A stretch of DNA of 64,000 nucleotides from Pelomonas sp. Root405 (GCF_001425165.1 NZ_LMDU01000001.1:1085311-1149310); one strand, 5' to 3'; positions 54,095-62,782 are shown, counted from the first letter of the stretch. Program-made: numbers and translations. Notes: generated by a model from the sequence alone, not told the origin.

Positions 54095-55281
54095 TTGCTC
54101 AGCAGCCGCATCGCGCCCTCAAGCCCGGACAGGGTCAGCGGAAACATGCGCTGCTGCATCAGCTGCTGGATCAGCGCGATGCTCTGCCGGTACTGCCAGA
54201 CGCCTTGCGGCTCGGGGTTGATCCACGCATACCGGGGGAAGGCGTGCGTGAGGCGCTGGATCCATTCCGCGCCGGGTTCTTCGTTGTTGTATTCGACGCT
54301 GCCGCCGGCCTGCAGGATCTCGTAGGGGCTCATCGTCGCGTCGCCAACGAAGATGAGCTTGTAGTCGCGGTTGTACTTGCGGATCAGGTCGAAGGTGCTC
54401 AGCTTCTCGGCAAAGCGGCGCCGGTTGTTCTTCCATACGAAGTCATAGACGCAGTTGTGGAAGTAATAGAACTCCAGGTGCTTGAACTCGCTCTTGGCGG
54501 CAGAGAACAATTCCTCCACGCGGCTGACGTGCTCGTCCATGGTGCCGCCGACGTCCATCAGCAGCAGCACCTTGACCTTGTTGTGGCGCTCGGGCTGCAT
54601 GCGGATGTCCAGCATGCCGGCGTTGGCGGCGGTGCCGTGGATGGTGCCGTCCAGGTCCAGCTCCAGCTCCGACCCCTCGCGGGCGAAGCGGCGCAGGCGG
54701 CGCAGCGCGACCTTGATGTTGCGCGTGCCGAGTTCCAGCGTGTCGTCGTAGTCGCGGTAGGCGCGCTGCTCCCAGACCTTGACGGCACTCTTGTTGCCGC
54801 CGGCGCCACCGATACGGATGCCCTGCGGGTTGTAGCCGCTGTTGCCGAAGGGGCTGGTGCCGCCCGTGCCGATCCAGCGGTTGCCGCCCTCGTGGCGCTC
54901 CTTCTGCTCCTCGAAGCGTTTTTTGAGCGTCTCCATCAGCTCGTCCCAGCCCATCTTCTCGATGGCGGCCTTCTGCTCGGGCGTCAGGTTGATTTCGAGG
55001 TTCTTCTTCAGCCACTCCAGCGGCACCTCGGCCGTGAAGTCGGTCAGCATTTCCACGCCCCTGAAGTAGGCAGCGAAGGCGCGGTCGAACTTGTCGTATT
55101 GGGTCTCGTCCTTGACGAGGCTGGTGCGGGCCAGGTGGTAGAAGTCGTCAATGCTGGCGGTGCCGCCGTTGTCGGGGCCGCCGATGACGCCGGCCTGCAA
55201 GGCCTCCAGCAGCGTCAGGTACTCGGGCACTGTCACCTTGAGCTTGGCGGCACGCAGCGTATAGAAAAACTGGATCAGCAT
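54091..55281 (-). CDS. VWA (CoxE-like) domain protein
   Basis: A 396-residue cytoplasmic protein. The N-terminal half is helical (LIQFFYTLRAAKLKVTVPEY, FAAYFRGVEMLTDF), with a Gly-rich linker (GGNRWIGTGGTSPFGNSGYN). The C-terminal VWA-like domain begins KVKVLLLMDVGGTMDEHV; the MIDAS motif there is DVGGT (Asp243-Thr247) instead of DxSxS. Such proteins usually pair with a MoxR ATPase; one lies 5.8 kb away on the same strand. ATG 55281 is the family start. Its TGA overlaps the tamA ATG. Confidence 0.85.
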   Translation of the reverse strand: MLIQFFYTLRAAKLKVTVPEYLTLLEALQAGVIGGPDNGGTASIDDFYHLARTSLVKDETQYDKFDRAFAAYFRGVEMLTDFTAEVPLEWLKKNLEINLTPEQKAAIEKMGWDELMETLKKRFEEQKERHEGGNRWIGTGGTSPFGNSGYNPQGIRIGGAGGNKSAVKVWEQRAYRDYDDTLELGTRNIKVALRRLRRFAREGSELELDLDGTIHGTAANAGMLDIRMQPERHNKVKVLLLMDVGGTMDEHVSRVEELFSAAKSEFKHLEFYYFHNCVYDFVWKNNRRRFAEKLSTFDLIRKYNRDYKLIFVGDATMSPYEILQAGGSVEYNNEEPGAEWIQRLTHAFPRYAWINPEPQGVWQYRQSIALIQQLMQQRMFPLTLSGLEGAMRLLSK

Positions 55282-55395
55282 GGCGACGCGGTCAAGTACA
55301 GCGGAGTCGAAAACGATTATGCAGTGCGATATTCCCGCGACTTTGTAGGAGGGCGAGCCTAGTATGGGCCGCATGTCGCTGCTGCAGGGCCCGCC

Positions 55396-56673
55396 TTGAA
55401 AGCCGTCGCGCCGCCCGGTGCCGATGCCATGCTGCTGCGGCTCATCGAGTCGCTGGAGATGCAGGACGGACGCTGGCGGGCGCGCCAGGGCGACTGGCTG
55501 CTGGACAGCAGCTTCCAGCCGGTGTTCAGCTTCCCGCACCGCCGCGCGGTGGGCTACGAGGCCTTGCTGCGGGTGGCAGACGCGGCCGGCAACGCCGTCT
55601 CGCCGCTGCAGTTCTTCGAGCAGCTGCGCAGCTTCGAGCAGCAGTGGGCGGCCGACCGCCTGTGCCGCCTGCTGCATGTCCACAACTTCGTGCACCAGGC
55701 CGATGACGACAGCTGGCTGTTCCTGAACATCCACCCCACGGTCTTCGTGCACGGCGGGCAGCAGACGCAGGCGCTGGATGCGTCGGTGCGGACCATGCAG
55801 GCCCTGGGCCTGCCCATGCACCGGCTGGTGCTGGAGGTCACCGAGGACATCATGGCCCAGGAGACCGACTTCGAGCGCGCCGTGGCCAATGTGCGCGAGA
55901 CCGGCTGCCTGCTGGCGCTGGACGATTTCGGCGCGGGTCATTCCAACTTCGACCGCATCTGGCACATCCACCCGGAGATCGTGAAGCTGGACCGCAGCCT
56001 GCTGCGCCGTGCCTGCGATTCACCGCGCATCGCGCGCGTGCTGGCGCAGATGGTGTCGCTGCTGCACGAGTGCGGGTCGCTGGTGCTGCTGGAAGGCGTG
56101 GAGACGCGCGACGAGGCGATGCTGGCGCTGGACGTGGACGTCGACATGGTGCAGGGCTTCGCCTTCGGCAGGCCGGTCCCCGGCATGCTGGGGCCGCAGG
56201 GCGTGTCGGACGAGATCGAGGAGATCTGGGAGCTGCTGGACGGGCGCCATGCCGACACGCGCCGCGTTCATGCCATGCATGTCGCACCCTATCGTCAGGC
56301 GCTGCGGCAAGCGCAGGCGCGGCTGCAGGACAGGCCCTTGGCCGAGGCCTGCGTCGAGCTGCTGGCCTTGCCCGGCGTGCAGGTCTGTTTCCTGCTGGAC
56401 GAGCAGGGCCGGCATGTGGCTGAGCCGCTGCTGCCGGCGGGCGTGCCCGACCGGTCGCAGGACCCGCGCTTTCGGCCGCTCGGCCTGGCCAGCGACGCGC
56501 GCTGGGCGCGGCGGCCTTACTTTCGCCGCGCGCTGGAGGAACCCGGCGTCACGCAGATCACGCGGCCCTATCTGAGCCTGCACGGCGCACGCATGTGCGT
56601 GACGCTGTCGGTCGCCTGCGCCACGCCGGCCGGCCTGCGCGTGCTGTGCGCGGATATCGACTGGACGAGCTAG
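55396..56673 (+). CDS. EAL-domain c-di-GMP phosphodiesterase, YkuI-like
   Basis: A 425-residue cytoplasmic protein. The EAL domain (about 35-265) keeps its catalytic residues: EAL at 55-57, FLNIHPTVF, VLEVTED, LDDFGAGHSNF, IVKLDRSLL, LLEGVET and QGFAFGRP. The C-terminal ~130 residues resemble a PDC/Cache-like sensor (YFRRALEEPGVTQITRPYLS) without membrane segments, the YkuI arrangement. It should hydrolyse c-di-GMP to pGpG under control of a cytoplasmic ligand. Start TTG 55396 has AGGG six bases upstream; ATG 55429 is an alternative. It diverges from the VWA gene. Confidence 0.88.
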   Translation: MKAVAPPGADAMLLRLIESLEMQDGRWRARQGDWLLDSSFQPVFSFPHRRAVGYEALLRVADAAGNAVSPLQFFEQLRSFEQQWAADRLCRLLHVHNFVHQADDDSWLFLNIHPTVFVHGGQQTQALDASVRTMQALGLPMHRLVLEVTEDIMAQETDFERAVANVRETGCLLALDDFGAGHSNFDRIWHIHPEIVKLDRSLLRRACDSPRIARVLAQMVSLLHECGSLVLLEGVETRDEAMLALDVDVDMVQGFAFGRPVPGMLGPQGVSDEIEEIWELLDGRHADTRRVHAMHVAPYRQALRQAQARLQDRPLAEACVELLALPGVQVCFLLDEQGRHVAEPLLPAGVPDRSQDPRFRPLGLASDARWARRPYFRRALEEPGVTQITRPYLSLHGARMCVTLSVACATPAGLRVLCADIDWTS

Positions 56674-58304
56674 CGACCGTACAAGTCGCCGAAGAAGTCG
56701 CCTGGCAGCCAACGTGGCCGCTCGGGCTGCTGGGCGATCTCGCGGGCCAGCCCCCATTGCAACTGGGCAAAGCGCTGGACTGCGGCCCAGTGGAAGGGCT
56801 GGCCGAGGTCGTCGCCGGGCTGGTGGTAGCGCTGGCGGCGGAAGTCGCGCATCAGCGCGTTGCCGTCTTCCTTGGTGTCGAAGGAGGCGCCGCCCGGCCC
56901 GAGGATGACGGCGGGAATGCCTTGACGCACGAAGCTGTACTGATCGGAGCGCGTGAATCGGCTCTGCTCGGGTTGCGGGTCGGGCGCCACACCCAGGCCC
57001 AGATCGGCCGCGGCACGAGCCACCGCGTCGCCCAGCGTCGAATGTTCCGCGCCGAGGGCGACGACGTCCTTGAAGTCGTGCAACAGGATGGGCATGTCAA
57101 TGTTGACGTTGGCCACCAGGCGGGCCGCTGACACGGGCGGGTTGCGCGCGAAGTAGGCGGAGCCGAGGTAGTTCTTCTCCTCGGCGGTCAGCGCGACGAC
57201 GAGGACGGATCGGTCGGGCGCGGCGCCGTGGGCCAGCAGCCGGAACACCTCCAGCAGCGTGGCGATGCCGAGCGCGTTGTCCATCGCGCCGGGGTAGATC
57301 GTGTCGCCCTTCTTGCCGAGATGATCCAGGTGGGCCGACAGCACGACCACTTCATCCTTCAGGCGCGGGTGGCGGCCCTCGATGAGGCCGGCGATGTTGT
57401 GGCTGCGGGCCTGGCCGTGCACGCTGTGCCGTACCAGGCGGGCGACGAGGCCGAGGTCGCCGCGTGGCAGCGGGCGGCCGGCTTCGGCGTCGGACACGAG
57501 GGTTGCGTAGTCGCGGCCGAGCGCGGCCAGCAGCTTCGGAGCGGCCTGGACGCTGACGGTGGCGGCGGCGCGCAGGCCGGGGATGTCGCTGCCGCCGCGG
57601 CCGTCTGGGGTCTGCCAGTCCATCGCGACGTTGTCGGCAAACTGGCGGTTGAGATGGAAGGGCGCGACGATCTCGCTGCGCGGCGTGGCCAGCGTGATGA
57701 CGCCGACGGCGCCGTGGCGCGCGGCCAGTTCCGCCTTGGTGCGCCCGTTGCCGAAGTGGGCGCCTTCGGTGGACGGCATCTGCGGCGGCCGGCCGGACAG
57801 CACGACCGCAATCCTGCCCTTGACGTCCAGGCCGGCGTAGTCGTCCAGGCCGAAGCGCGGCGCGGTGATGCCGTAGCCGGCGAAGACCAGCGGCGCCTTC
57901 ACGTCGCTGTGAAGTACCGACAGGTCGGGACGGGTGCTGAACTCATCCAGCCAGGCCAGGCGCTCACAGGTCTCGCCACGGCAGAGGTCGAGCGACGGCG
58001 CCGTGGCCGCCAGCCGGCTGGTTCTCAGCGGCACGGGCAGGGCGTAGCTGCCCGCATCGCCCATGGGCTTGAGGCCGAGCTGCGCGAACTGGCTGGCCAC
58101 GTAGGCGGCGGCCAGGTCGTAGCCGCGCGTGCCGGTCTCGCGGCCTTCCAGCAGCGGATCGGCCAGAAAGTGCAGATGCGCCTGCAAACGGCGCAGGTCG
58201 GCCTGCGCGCGATGCATCAACGCCACCGTTGAGTTCGCCGCCGCGGGCAGGGCGGCTGCCGCTGCCGCGGCGACCCAGGTCTCCAGCAGGTCGCGCCGCT
58301 TCAT
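56670..58304 (-). CDS. M28 family zinc aminopeptidase-like protein
   Basis: A 544-residue exported peptidase. The start MKRRDLLETWVAAAAAAALP resembles a Tat signal. A PA-like insert domain (about 130-290) precedes the M28 catalytic core. Zinc ligands are in LSAHLDHLG, GAMDNALG, LTAEEKNY, NVNIDMP and RYHQPGD. It should trim amino acids from peptides in the periplasm. ATG 58304 overlaps the S9 peptidase stop (ATGA). Its TAG shares a CTAG with the convergent EAL gene stop. Confidence 0.88.
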   Translation of the reverse strand: MKRRDLLETWVAAAAAAALPAAANSTVALMHRAQADLRRLQAHLHFLADPLLEGRETGTRGYDLAAAYVASQFAQLGLKPMGDAGSYALPVPLRTSRLAATAPSLDLCRGETCERLAWLDEFSTRPDLSVLHSDVKAPLVFAGYGITAPRFGLDDYAGLDVKGRIAVVLSGRPPQMPSTEGAHFGNGRTKAELAARHGAVGVITLATPRSEIVAPFHLNRQFADNVAMDWQTPDGRGGSDIPGLRAAATVSVQAAPKLLAALGRDYATLVSDAEAGRPLPRGDLGLVARLVRHSVHGQARSHNIAGLIEGRHPRLKDEVVVLSAHLDHLGKKGDTIYPGAMDNALGIATLLEVFRLLAHGAAPDRSVLVVALTAEEKNYLGSAYFARNPPVSAARLVANVNIDMPILLHDFKDVVALGAEHSTLGDAVARAAADLGLGVAPDPQPEQSRFTRSDQYSFVRQGIPAVILGPGGASFDTKEDGNALMRDFRRQRYHQPGDDLGQPFHWAAVQRFAQLQWGLAREIAQQPERPRWLPGDFFGDLYGR

Positions 58305-60286
58305 CGGGCCAGGTGCTTGTCGAGCCAGGCGAAGAACTCGCCATACCAGACGCGGCTGTTGCGCGGCTTCAGCACCCAGTGGTTCTCGTCCGGGAACCAC
58401 ACCAGCCGCGACGGCACGCCCAGCGACTTCAGCGTGTTGTAGTAGGCCAGGCCCTGGGCATCGGGCACACGGTAGTCCATTGCGCCGTGGATGACGAGGG
58501 TGGGGGTCTTGAAGTTGGCGGCGAAGGCATGCGGGCTCTGGGCCGCGACCTTGGCCGGGTCGTCCCAGTAGGCGGCACCCAGCTCCTTGCGATGCCAGCT
58601 GTAGGCATCGTCGGCATACATGGCCTGCCAGTCGTAGCAGCCGGCGTGGCAGACATAGGCCTGGTAGCGGCCCGCCGGCACCTGGCCGTTCATCCACGCC
58701 ACCATGAAGCCGCCATAGCTGCCGCCCGTGGCGACGATGCGCTTCTTGTCGACCCAGCGTTTTTGCAGCAGCCAGTCGGTGCCGGCCTCGACGTCCTGCA
58801 GTTCGTACTCGCCCCAGTGGCCGGTGATGCTGTCGAGGAACTCATGACCGAAGCTGGAGGAGCCGTGGTAGTTCACGCAGGCGACCACGTAGCCTTGCGC
58901 CGCGAAGGCCTGATGGTTCCAGCGCCAATGCCAGCTGTCACCGAAGGCGGTGTGCGGGCCGCCGTGGATGACATGCATGACGGGCCATTTCTTCTTGGCG
59001 TCGAAGTCCGGCGGATAGGTCAGCCACATCTGCACGTCGTCGCCGCGCGCGCCCTTGATGGTCACTTCCTCAAAGCGGCCGAAACTGTGGGCTGCCAGGC
59101 GCGTGTCGTTCAGCGCCTCGATGCGGCGCAGGCCGTCTTCGCCGAGCACCGACAGCCGCGGCGGGAAGGCCATGCCGTCGTGGTTGATGACGACGAAGTC
59201 GGCGGCACAAGCAAAGCTGCCGACATGGCCGCCTTCGAAGATGGGCTCGGCCACGCGCTCGCTAAGCATGAACTGCCAGAGGTGGCGGCGGCCGCGGTCC
59301 TCGGCGGCGAACAGCACCGACTGGTCGTCCGCCACCCAGCGCAGCGGCGCGCTGACCTCGTGGTCCCAGTCGTCGCTGAAGACGGCCCAGCGGCCCTGCT
59401 GGTCGAGCACGGCCAGCTGGTTCGGGCGGTTGTGGCCCAGCGCCTGGTGGCTGGCCAGGAACGCGAGGTGCTCGCCGCCATGGCTGTAGCGCGGCGCGGC
59501 GAAATCCCAGTCGGCGTCTTGCAGCAGCGTCAGTCCCCGGCGCGTCTTCACGTCGATCTCGGCCAGCGCGAAGCGGCCGTCCAGCTTCTTCTCGGCTGCC
59601 GGGTCGAAGGCGAAGGCGATGCGCCGGCCGTCGGGCGAGATGTCGAACGTGATGGCGTCGGGCTCGGCGCGGCTCAGCTCCCAGGCACTGCCCTCGAACA
59701 GGTCGCGCGCCCGGCCGGTGGCCACGTCCATCACATGCAGATGCGGCACCCGGCCCATCGGAATGTGGTGATCCCAGAAGCGGTACAGCGCCTCGTCGGT
59801 GACGTAGGCGGTTTCCTTGCGGTTCTTGAAATCGCGCAGCGCCTCGGCCTGCGCATCGGCCTTGCGGTCGGGCCAGACCCAGGAGACAAAGGCGATGCGC
59901 TGGCCATCGGGGAACCACTTGAAGGCCTCGACACCGGTGGGCACCTGGCCGACGCGCCGCGCCTCGCCGCCATCGGGCGGGATGACGTAGAGCTGAGGCT
60001 CTTCATCCCTGACACCGGCCTGCTCGCGCTTGGCGGTGAAGGCGATCAGGTCGCCGCGCGGGCTCCACTGCGGGTTGCCGTCCTTCTCGCCGGCCTCGGT
60101 CAGGCGGCGGGGCTCCCCGCCCAGCGTGGAGAACAGCCACAGGCTGCTCTGCGCCCGGTTGGTCTGCATGGAATGGCGCGTGACGCCGGCGGCGGCCTGG
60201 GCGCCGTCGGGGCTGAGGCTGGGTTCGCCGATGCGATCCAAGGCCCAGAGTGCATCAACGTCGAAGGCCTTGGATTTGTTGTTCAT
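58301..60286 (-). CDS. S9 family prolyl oligopeptidase-like serine peptidase
   Basis: A 661-residue peptidase without a signal peptide. An N-terminal propeller (NPQWSPRGDLIAFTAKRE, ITFDISPDGRRIAFAF) is followed by a hydrolase domain with catalytic Ser523 in GGSYGGF, Asp604 in GAMDYRV and His636 in DENHW. This fits the acylaminoacyl-peptidase/S9C branch. It probably releases acylated N-terminal residues or short dipeptides. ATG 60286 overlaps the GNAT stop (ATGA), an attractive pairing of an N-acetyltransferase with an enzyme class known to cleave acylated N-termini. Confidence 0.9.
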   Translation of the reverse strand: MNNKSKAFDVDALWALDRIGEPSLSPDGAQAAAGVTRHSMQTNRAQSSLWLFSTLGGEPRRLTEAGEKDGNPQWSPRGDLIAFTAKREQAGVRDEEPQLYVIPPDGGEARRVGQVPTGVEAFKWFPDGQRIAFVSWVWPDRKADAQAEALRDFKNRKETAYVTDEALYRFWDHHIPMGRVPHLHVMDVATGRARDLFEGSAWELSRAEPDAITFDISPDGRRIAFAFDPAAEKKLDGRFALAEIDVKTRRGLTLLQDADWDFAAPRYSHGGEHLAFLASHQALGHNRPNQLAVLDQQGRWAVFSDDWDHEVSAPLRWVADDQSVLFAAEDRGRRHLWQFMLSERVAEPIFEGGHVGSFACAADFVVINHDGMAFPPRLSVLGEDGLRRIEALNDTRLAAHSFGRFEEVTIKGARGDDVQMWLTYPPDFDAKKKWPVMHVIHGGPHTAFGDSWHWRWNHQAFAAQGYVVACVNYHGSSSFGHEFLDSITGHWGEYELQDVEAGTDWLLQKRWVDKKRIVATGGSYGGFMVAWMNGQVPAGRYQAYVCHAGCYDWQAMYADDAYSWHRKELGAAYWDDPAKVAAQSPHAFAANFKTPTLVIHGAMDYRVPDAQGLAYYNTLKSLGVPSRLVWFPDENHWVLKPRNSRVWYGEFFAWLDKHLAR

Positions 60287-60891
60287 GGTCTCTGTCGGGT
60301 CAATTGCCAGTTCAGGTGTGCCCTGACCTCGGGCCATTCGCCCACGGTCAGGCTGTACATCACGGTGTCGCGCACCGTGCCGTCGCGGCGCAGCGCGTGG
60401 TGGCGCAGCACGCCGTCACGCTTGGCGCCGAGGCGCTCGATGGCGCGCTGCGAGGCGTGGTTGAAGTTGTCGGTGCGCCAGCCGACGAGCTGGGCGCCGA
60501 GCGTCTCGAAGGCGTGCGTCAGCATCAACAGCTTGGCCGTCGTGTTGACCGCGCTGCGCTGCACGCGCTGGGCATACCAGGTGTAGCCGATCTCGACGCG
60601 GGCGACCGCCGACACGATGTCGTGAAAGCTGGTCGAGCCCAGCACCTCGCCGCTCGCCGCGTCCAGCACGGCGAAGGGCAGGCGGTGGCCGGCGGCCTGG
60701 CCGGCGAGCGCGGTCTCGATGTAGGCCTGGGTCTCGTCCGGCGCGGGCACGCTGGTGAAGCGCAGGTTCCACAGCTGGCCGTCCGCCGCCGCGGACTGCA
60801 GCCCGGGCGCATGCGCCAGCGTCAGCGGCACCAGTCGGATCGGCCCGGCGGCCAGCGTGACCGGCCCGACGGGCCGGAGCGCCTGGTTCAA
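60283..60891 (-). CDS. GNAT family N-acetyltransferase (RimJ/RimL-like)
   Basis: A 202-residue GNAT. The order LVPLTLAHAPGLQSAAADGQ, VLDAASGEVLGSTSFHDI, RVEIGYTWYAQRVQRSAVNT and AIERLGAKRDGVLRHHALRR matches RimJ/RimL-type acetyltransferases. The substrate may be a protein N-terminus, an amino acid or an antibiotic. It starts at TTG 60891, which overlaps the stop of the upstream membrane protein (TTGA); no ATG fits the fold start. It ends in a 4-base overlap with the S9 peptidase. Confidence 0.85.
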   Translation of the reverse strand: MNQALRPVGPVTLAAGPIRLVPLTLAHAPGLQSAAADGQLWNLRFTSVPAPDETQAYIETALAGQAAGHRLPFAVLDAASGEVLGSTSFHDIVSAVARVEIGYTWYAQRVQRSAVNTTAKLLMLTHAFETLGAQLVGWRTDNFNHASQRAIERLGAKRDGVLRHHALRRDGTVRDTVMYSLTVGEWPEVRAHLNWQLTRQRP

Positions 60892-61115
60892 GGCTTGTCC
60901 TTGAGGATCACGCGCCGGGCCGCCCAGCGGCCCACGCCGCAGCCGACGACGATGAGGACCAGGGCTCCCATCTGCTGGGCGTTCCAGTCGGTGCTGGCGA
61001 TGAAGTCCACGCCGAGCAGCCGGCCCAGCCCCCAGCCGGCCAGGGCGCCTCCGACAAAGCCGATGGCATCGGCAAAGCCCTCGCGCATCGCGCGGTCGAA
61101 ATCATTGGTAGCCAT
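60888..61115 (-). CDS. Small glycine-zipper membrane protein
   Basis: A 75-residue protein with two hydrophobic segments: a Gly-rich one (IGFVGGALAGWGLGRLLG, glycine-zipper spacing) and MGALVLIVVGCGVGRWAARRV. The short loop DFIASTDWNAQ separates them. Positive residues flank both ends. The family is not recognised; it resembles AtpI-type or helical-hairpin proteins only in layout. ATG 61115 shares one base with the MoxR stop. Confidence 0.75.
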   Translation of the reverse strand: MATNDFDRAMREGFADAIGFVGGALAGWGLGRLLGVDFIASTDWNAQQMGALVLIVVGCGVGRWAARRVILKDKP

Positions 61116-61969
61116 CAGCGGTTGTTTCTCTGCATGAATACGAGCTTCTCGAACAGCGTCAGGTCTTGCTCGTTCTTCAGCAAGGCGCCGACCAGCGGCG
61201 GGATGGTGACCTTCTCGTCCTTGGACTGCAGCGCCTCGACGGGCACGTCCTCGGCGACCAGCAGCTTGAGCCAGTCGATCAGCTCCGAGGTGCTGGGCTT
61301 CTTCTTCAGGCCGGGCAGGTTGCGCACGTCGTAGAAGTTCTTCAGAGCTGCGGCCAGCAGGTCCTTCTTGAGCGTCGGGAAGTGCACGTCGACGATCTTC
61401 TGCATCGTCGCGGCATCGGGGAACTTGATGTAGTGGAAGAAGCAGCGGCGCAGGAAGGCGTCCGGCAGTTCCTTCTCGTTGTTGGACGTGATGAACACCA
61501 GCGGCCGGTGCCGGGCCTTGATCAGCTGGCGCGTCTCGTAGACATAGAACTCCATGCGGTCGATCTCGCGCAGGAGGTCGTTCGGGAATTCGATGTCGGC
61601 CTTGTCGATCTCGTCGATCAGCAGCACGACCGGCTGGTCGGCCTCGAAGGCCTGCCACAGCACGCCCTTGACGATGTAGTTCTCGATGTGGCGGACGCGG
61701 TCGCTGCCCTCGATGCCGGCGAGCTGGCTGTCGCGCAGCCGGCTGACGGCGTCGTATTCGTACAGCCCCTGCTGCGCCTTGGTGGTGCTTTTGATATGCC
61801 ACTGCAGCAGCGGCATACCCAGGGCGGTGGCGACCTCTTCGGCCAGCATGGTCTTGCCGGTGCCGGGCTCGCCCTTGATCAGCAAGGGGCGCTGCAGCTT
61901 GGCCGCCGCATTGACCGCGAGCATCAGATCGGCGGTGGCGACGTACTGGTCGGAGCCTTGGAATTTCAT
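61115..61969 (-). CDS. MoxR family AAA+ ATPase
   Basis: A 284-residue AAA+ ATPase. Walker A is GEPGTGKT (33-40), Walker B VVLLIDEIDKAD (Asp119-Glu120), sensor I FITSNNEKELPDAF with FLRR (Arg finger region). MoxR ATPases act as chaperones that mature or activate enzymes, typically with a VWA partner. Here the gene that follows is a small membrane protein, and the only VWA gene of the window lies 5.8 kb on. It is divergent from cytochrome c with a 100-base shared upstream region. Confidence 0.9.
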   Translation of the reverse strand: MKFQGSDQYVATADLMLAVNAAAKLQRPLLIKGEPGTGKTMLAEEVATALGMPLLQWHIKSTTKAQQGLYEYDAVSRLRDSQLAGIEGSDRVRHIENYIVKGVLWQAFEADQPVVLLIDEIDKADIEFPNDLLREIDRMEFYVYETRQLIKARHRPLVFITSNNEKELPDAFLRRCFFHYIKFPDAATMQKIVDVHFPTLKKDLLAAALKNFYDVRNLPGLKKKPSTSELIDWLKLLVAEDVPVEALQSKDEKVTIPPLVGALLKNEQDLTLFEKLVFMQRNNR

Positions 61970-62029
61970 GGGGCGTGCAGAGGGGAAAGGGCCTGGGCCG
62001 GGGGTGCCGAGCCAGTATAGGTGGGCCCC

Positions 62030-62035
62030 TATAAT
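62030..62035 (+). promoter_or_regulatory. -10 element of the cytochrome c promoter
   Basis: A perfect TATAAT lies 34 bases before the cytochrome c ATG. The -35 region is GC-rich and not convincing. On the minus strand a TATACT (62014-62019) could be the -10 of the divergent MoxR gene, so the two promoters may overlap. Confidence 0.5.
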
Positions 62036-62069
62036 CGCCGCCGCTCACGACAAGACACCTCCCGGGACC

Positions 62070-62714
62070 ATGAAAAAACTGCTGCAGATCTCGCTCGCCC
62101 TGGCCACTGCCCTGACCGCCTTGGCCGCCCAGGCCCAGGATGTGAAGGCCGGAGAGAAGAAGGTCGCGATGTGCATCGGCTGCCATGGCATTCCGGGCTA
62201 CCAGGCCAGCTTCCCCGAGATCCACAAGGTGCCCATGATCGCGGGCCAGAACGCCAAGTACATCGTGGCGGCGCTGCAGGCCTATGCCAAGGGCGATCGC
62301 AAGCACCCGACGATGCGCGGCATTGCCGCCTCGCTGACCGATCAGGACATGGCCGACATGGCCGCCTTCTACGAGCAGCAGGCCCAGCGGCCGGCCGCTG
62401 CCGACAGCGTCCCCGCGCCGGCGGCCAATGTGGCCGAGCTGCTCAACAAGGGCGCATGCATCTCCTGCCACGGCGCCAATTTCAGCAAGGCCATCGACCC
62501 GAGCTACCCCAAGCTGGCCGGCCAGCACGCCGACTACCTGACGGTTGCCCTGAAGGCCTACAAGACCGAGCGCAATGCCAACGTGGGGCGCAACAACGCC
62601 ATCATGGTCGGCCAGGTCAAGCAGTTCAGCAATGCGGAACTGAAGGCCATCGCCAAGTACATCAGCACGCTGCCGACCGAACTGGCGACGGTGCCGCAGC
62701 CGAAGCTGCGCTGA
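62070..62714 (+). CDS. Diheme cytochrome c4-type protein
   Basis: A 214-residue periplasmic protein. The signal peptide is about 1-23. Two similar heme domains follow, with CIGCH (35-39) and CISCH (130-134) and candidate axial Met in HPTMRGIA and NNAIMVGQV. The length and internal repetition fit cytochrome c4, which shuttles electrons to terminal oxidases. It has its own -10 element and a terminator. It is divergent from MoxR. Confidence 0.9.
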   Translation: MKKLLQISLALATALTALAAQAQDVKAGEKKVAMCIGCHGIPGYQASFPEIHKVPMIAGQNAKYIVAALQAYAKGDRKHPTMRGIAASLTDQDMADMAAFYEQQAQRPAAADSVPAPAANVAELLNKGACISCHGANFSKAIDPSYPKLAGQHADYLTVALKAYKTERNANVGRNNAIMVGQVKQFSNAELKAIAKYISTLPTELATVPQPKLR

Positions 62715-62740
62715 CCGGCCGAACGCGCCGGTTCGTCACA

Positions 62741-62765
62741 AGCCGCCCGCCCGGGCGGCTTTTTC
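62741..62765 (+). terminator. Rho-independent terminator of the cytochrome c gene
   Basis: AAGCCGCC (62741-62748) pairs with GGCGGCTT (62755-62762) around a short C/G loop that can pair one more step, then TTTT and C. It lies 27 bases after the stop codon. Confidence 0.8.
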
Positions 62766-62782
62766 ATGCCTGTAACGGAAAG

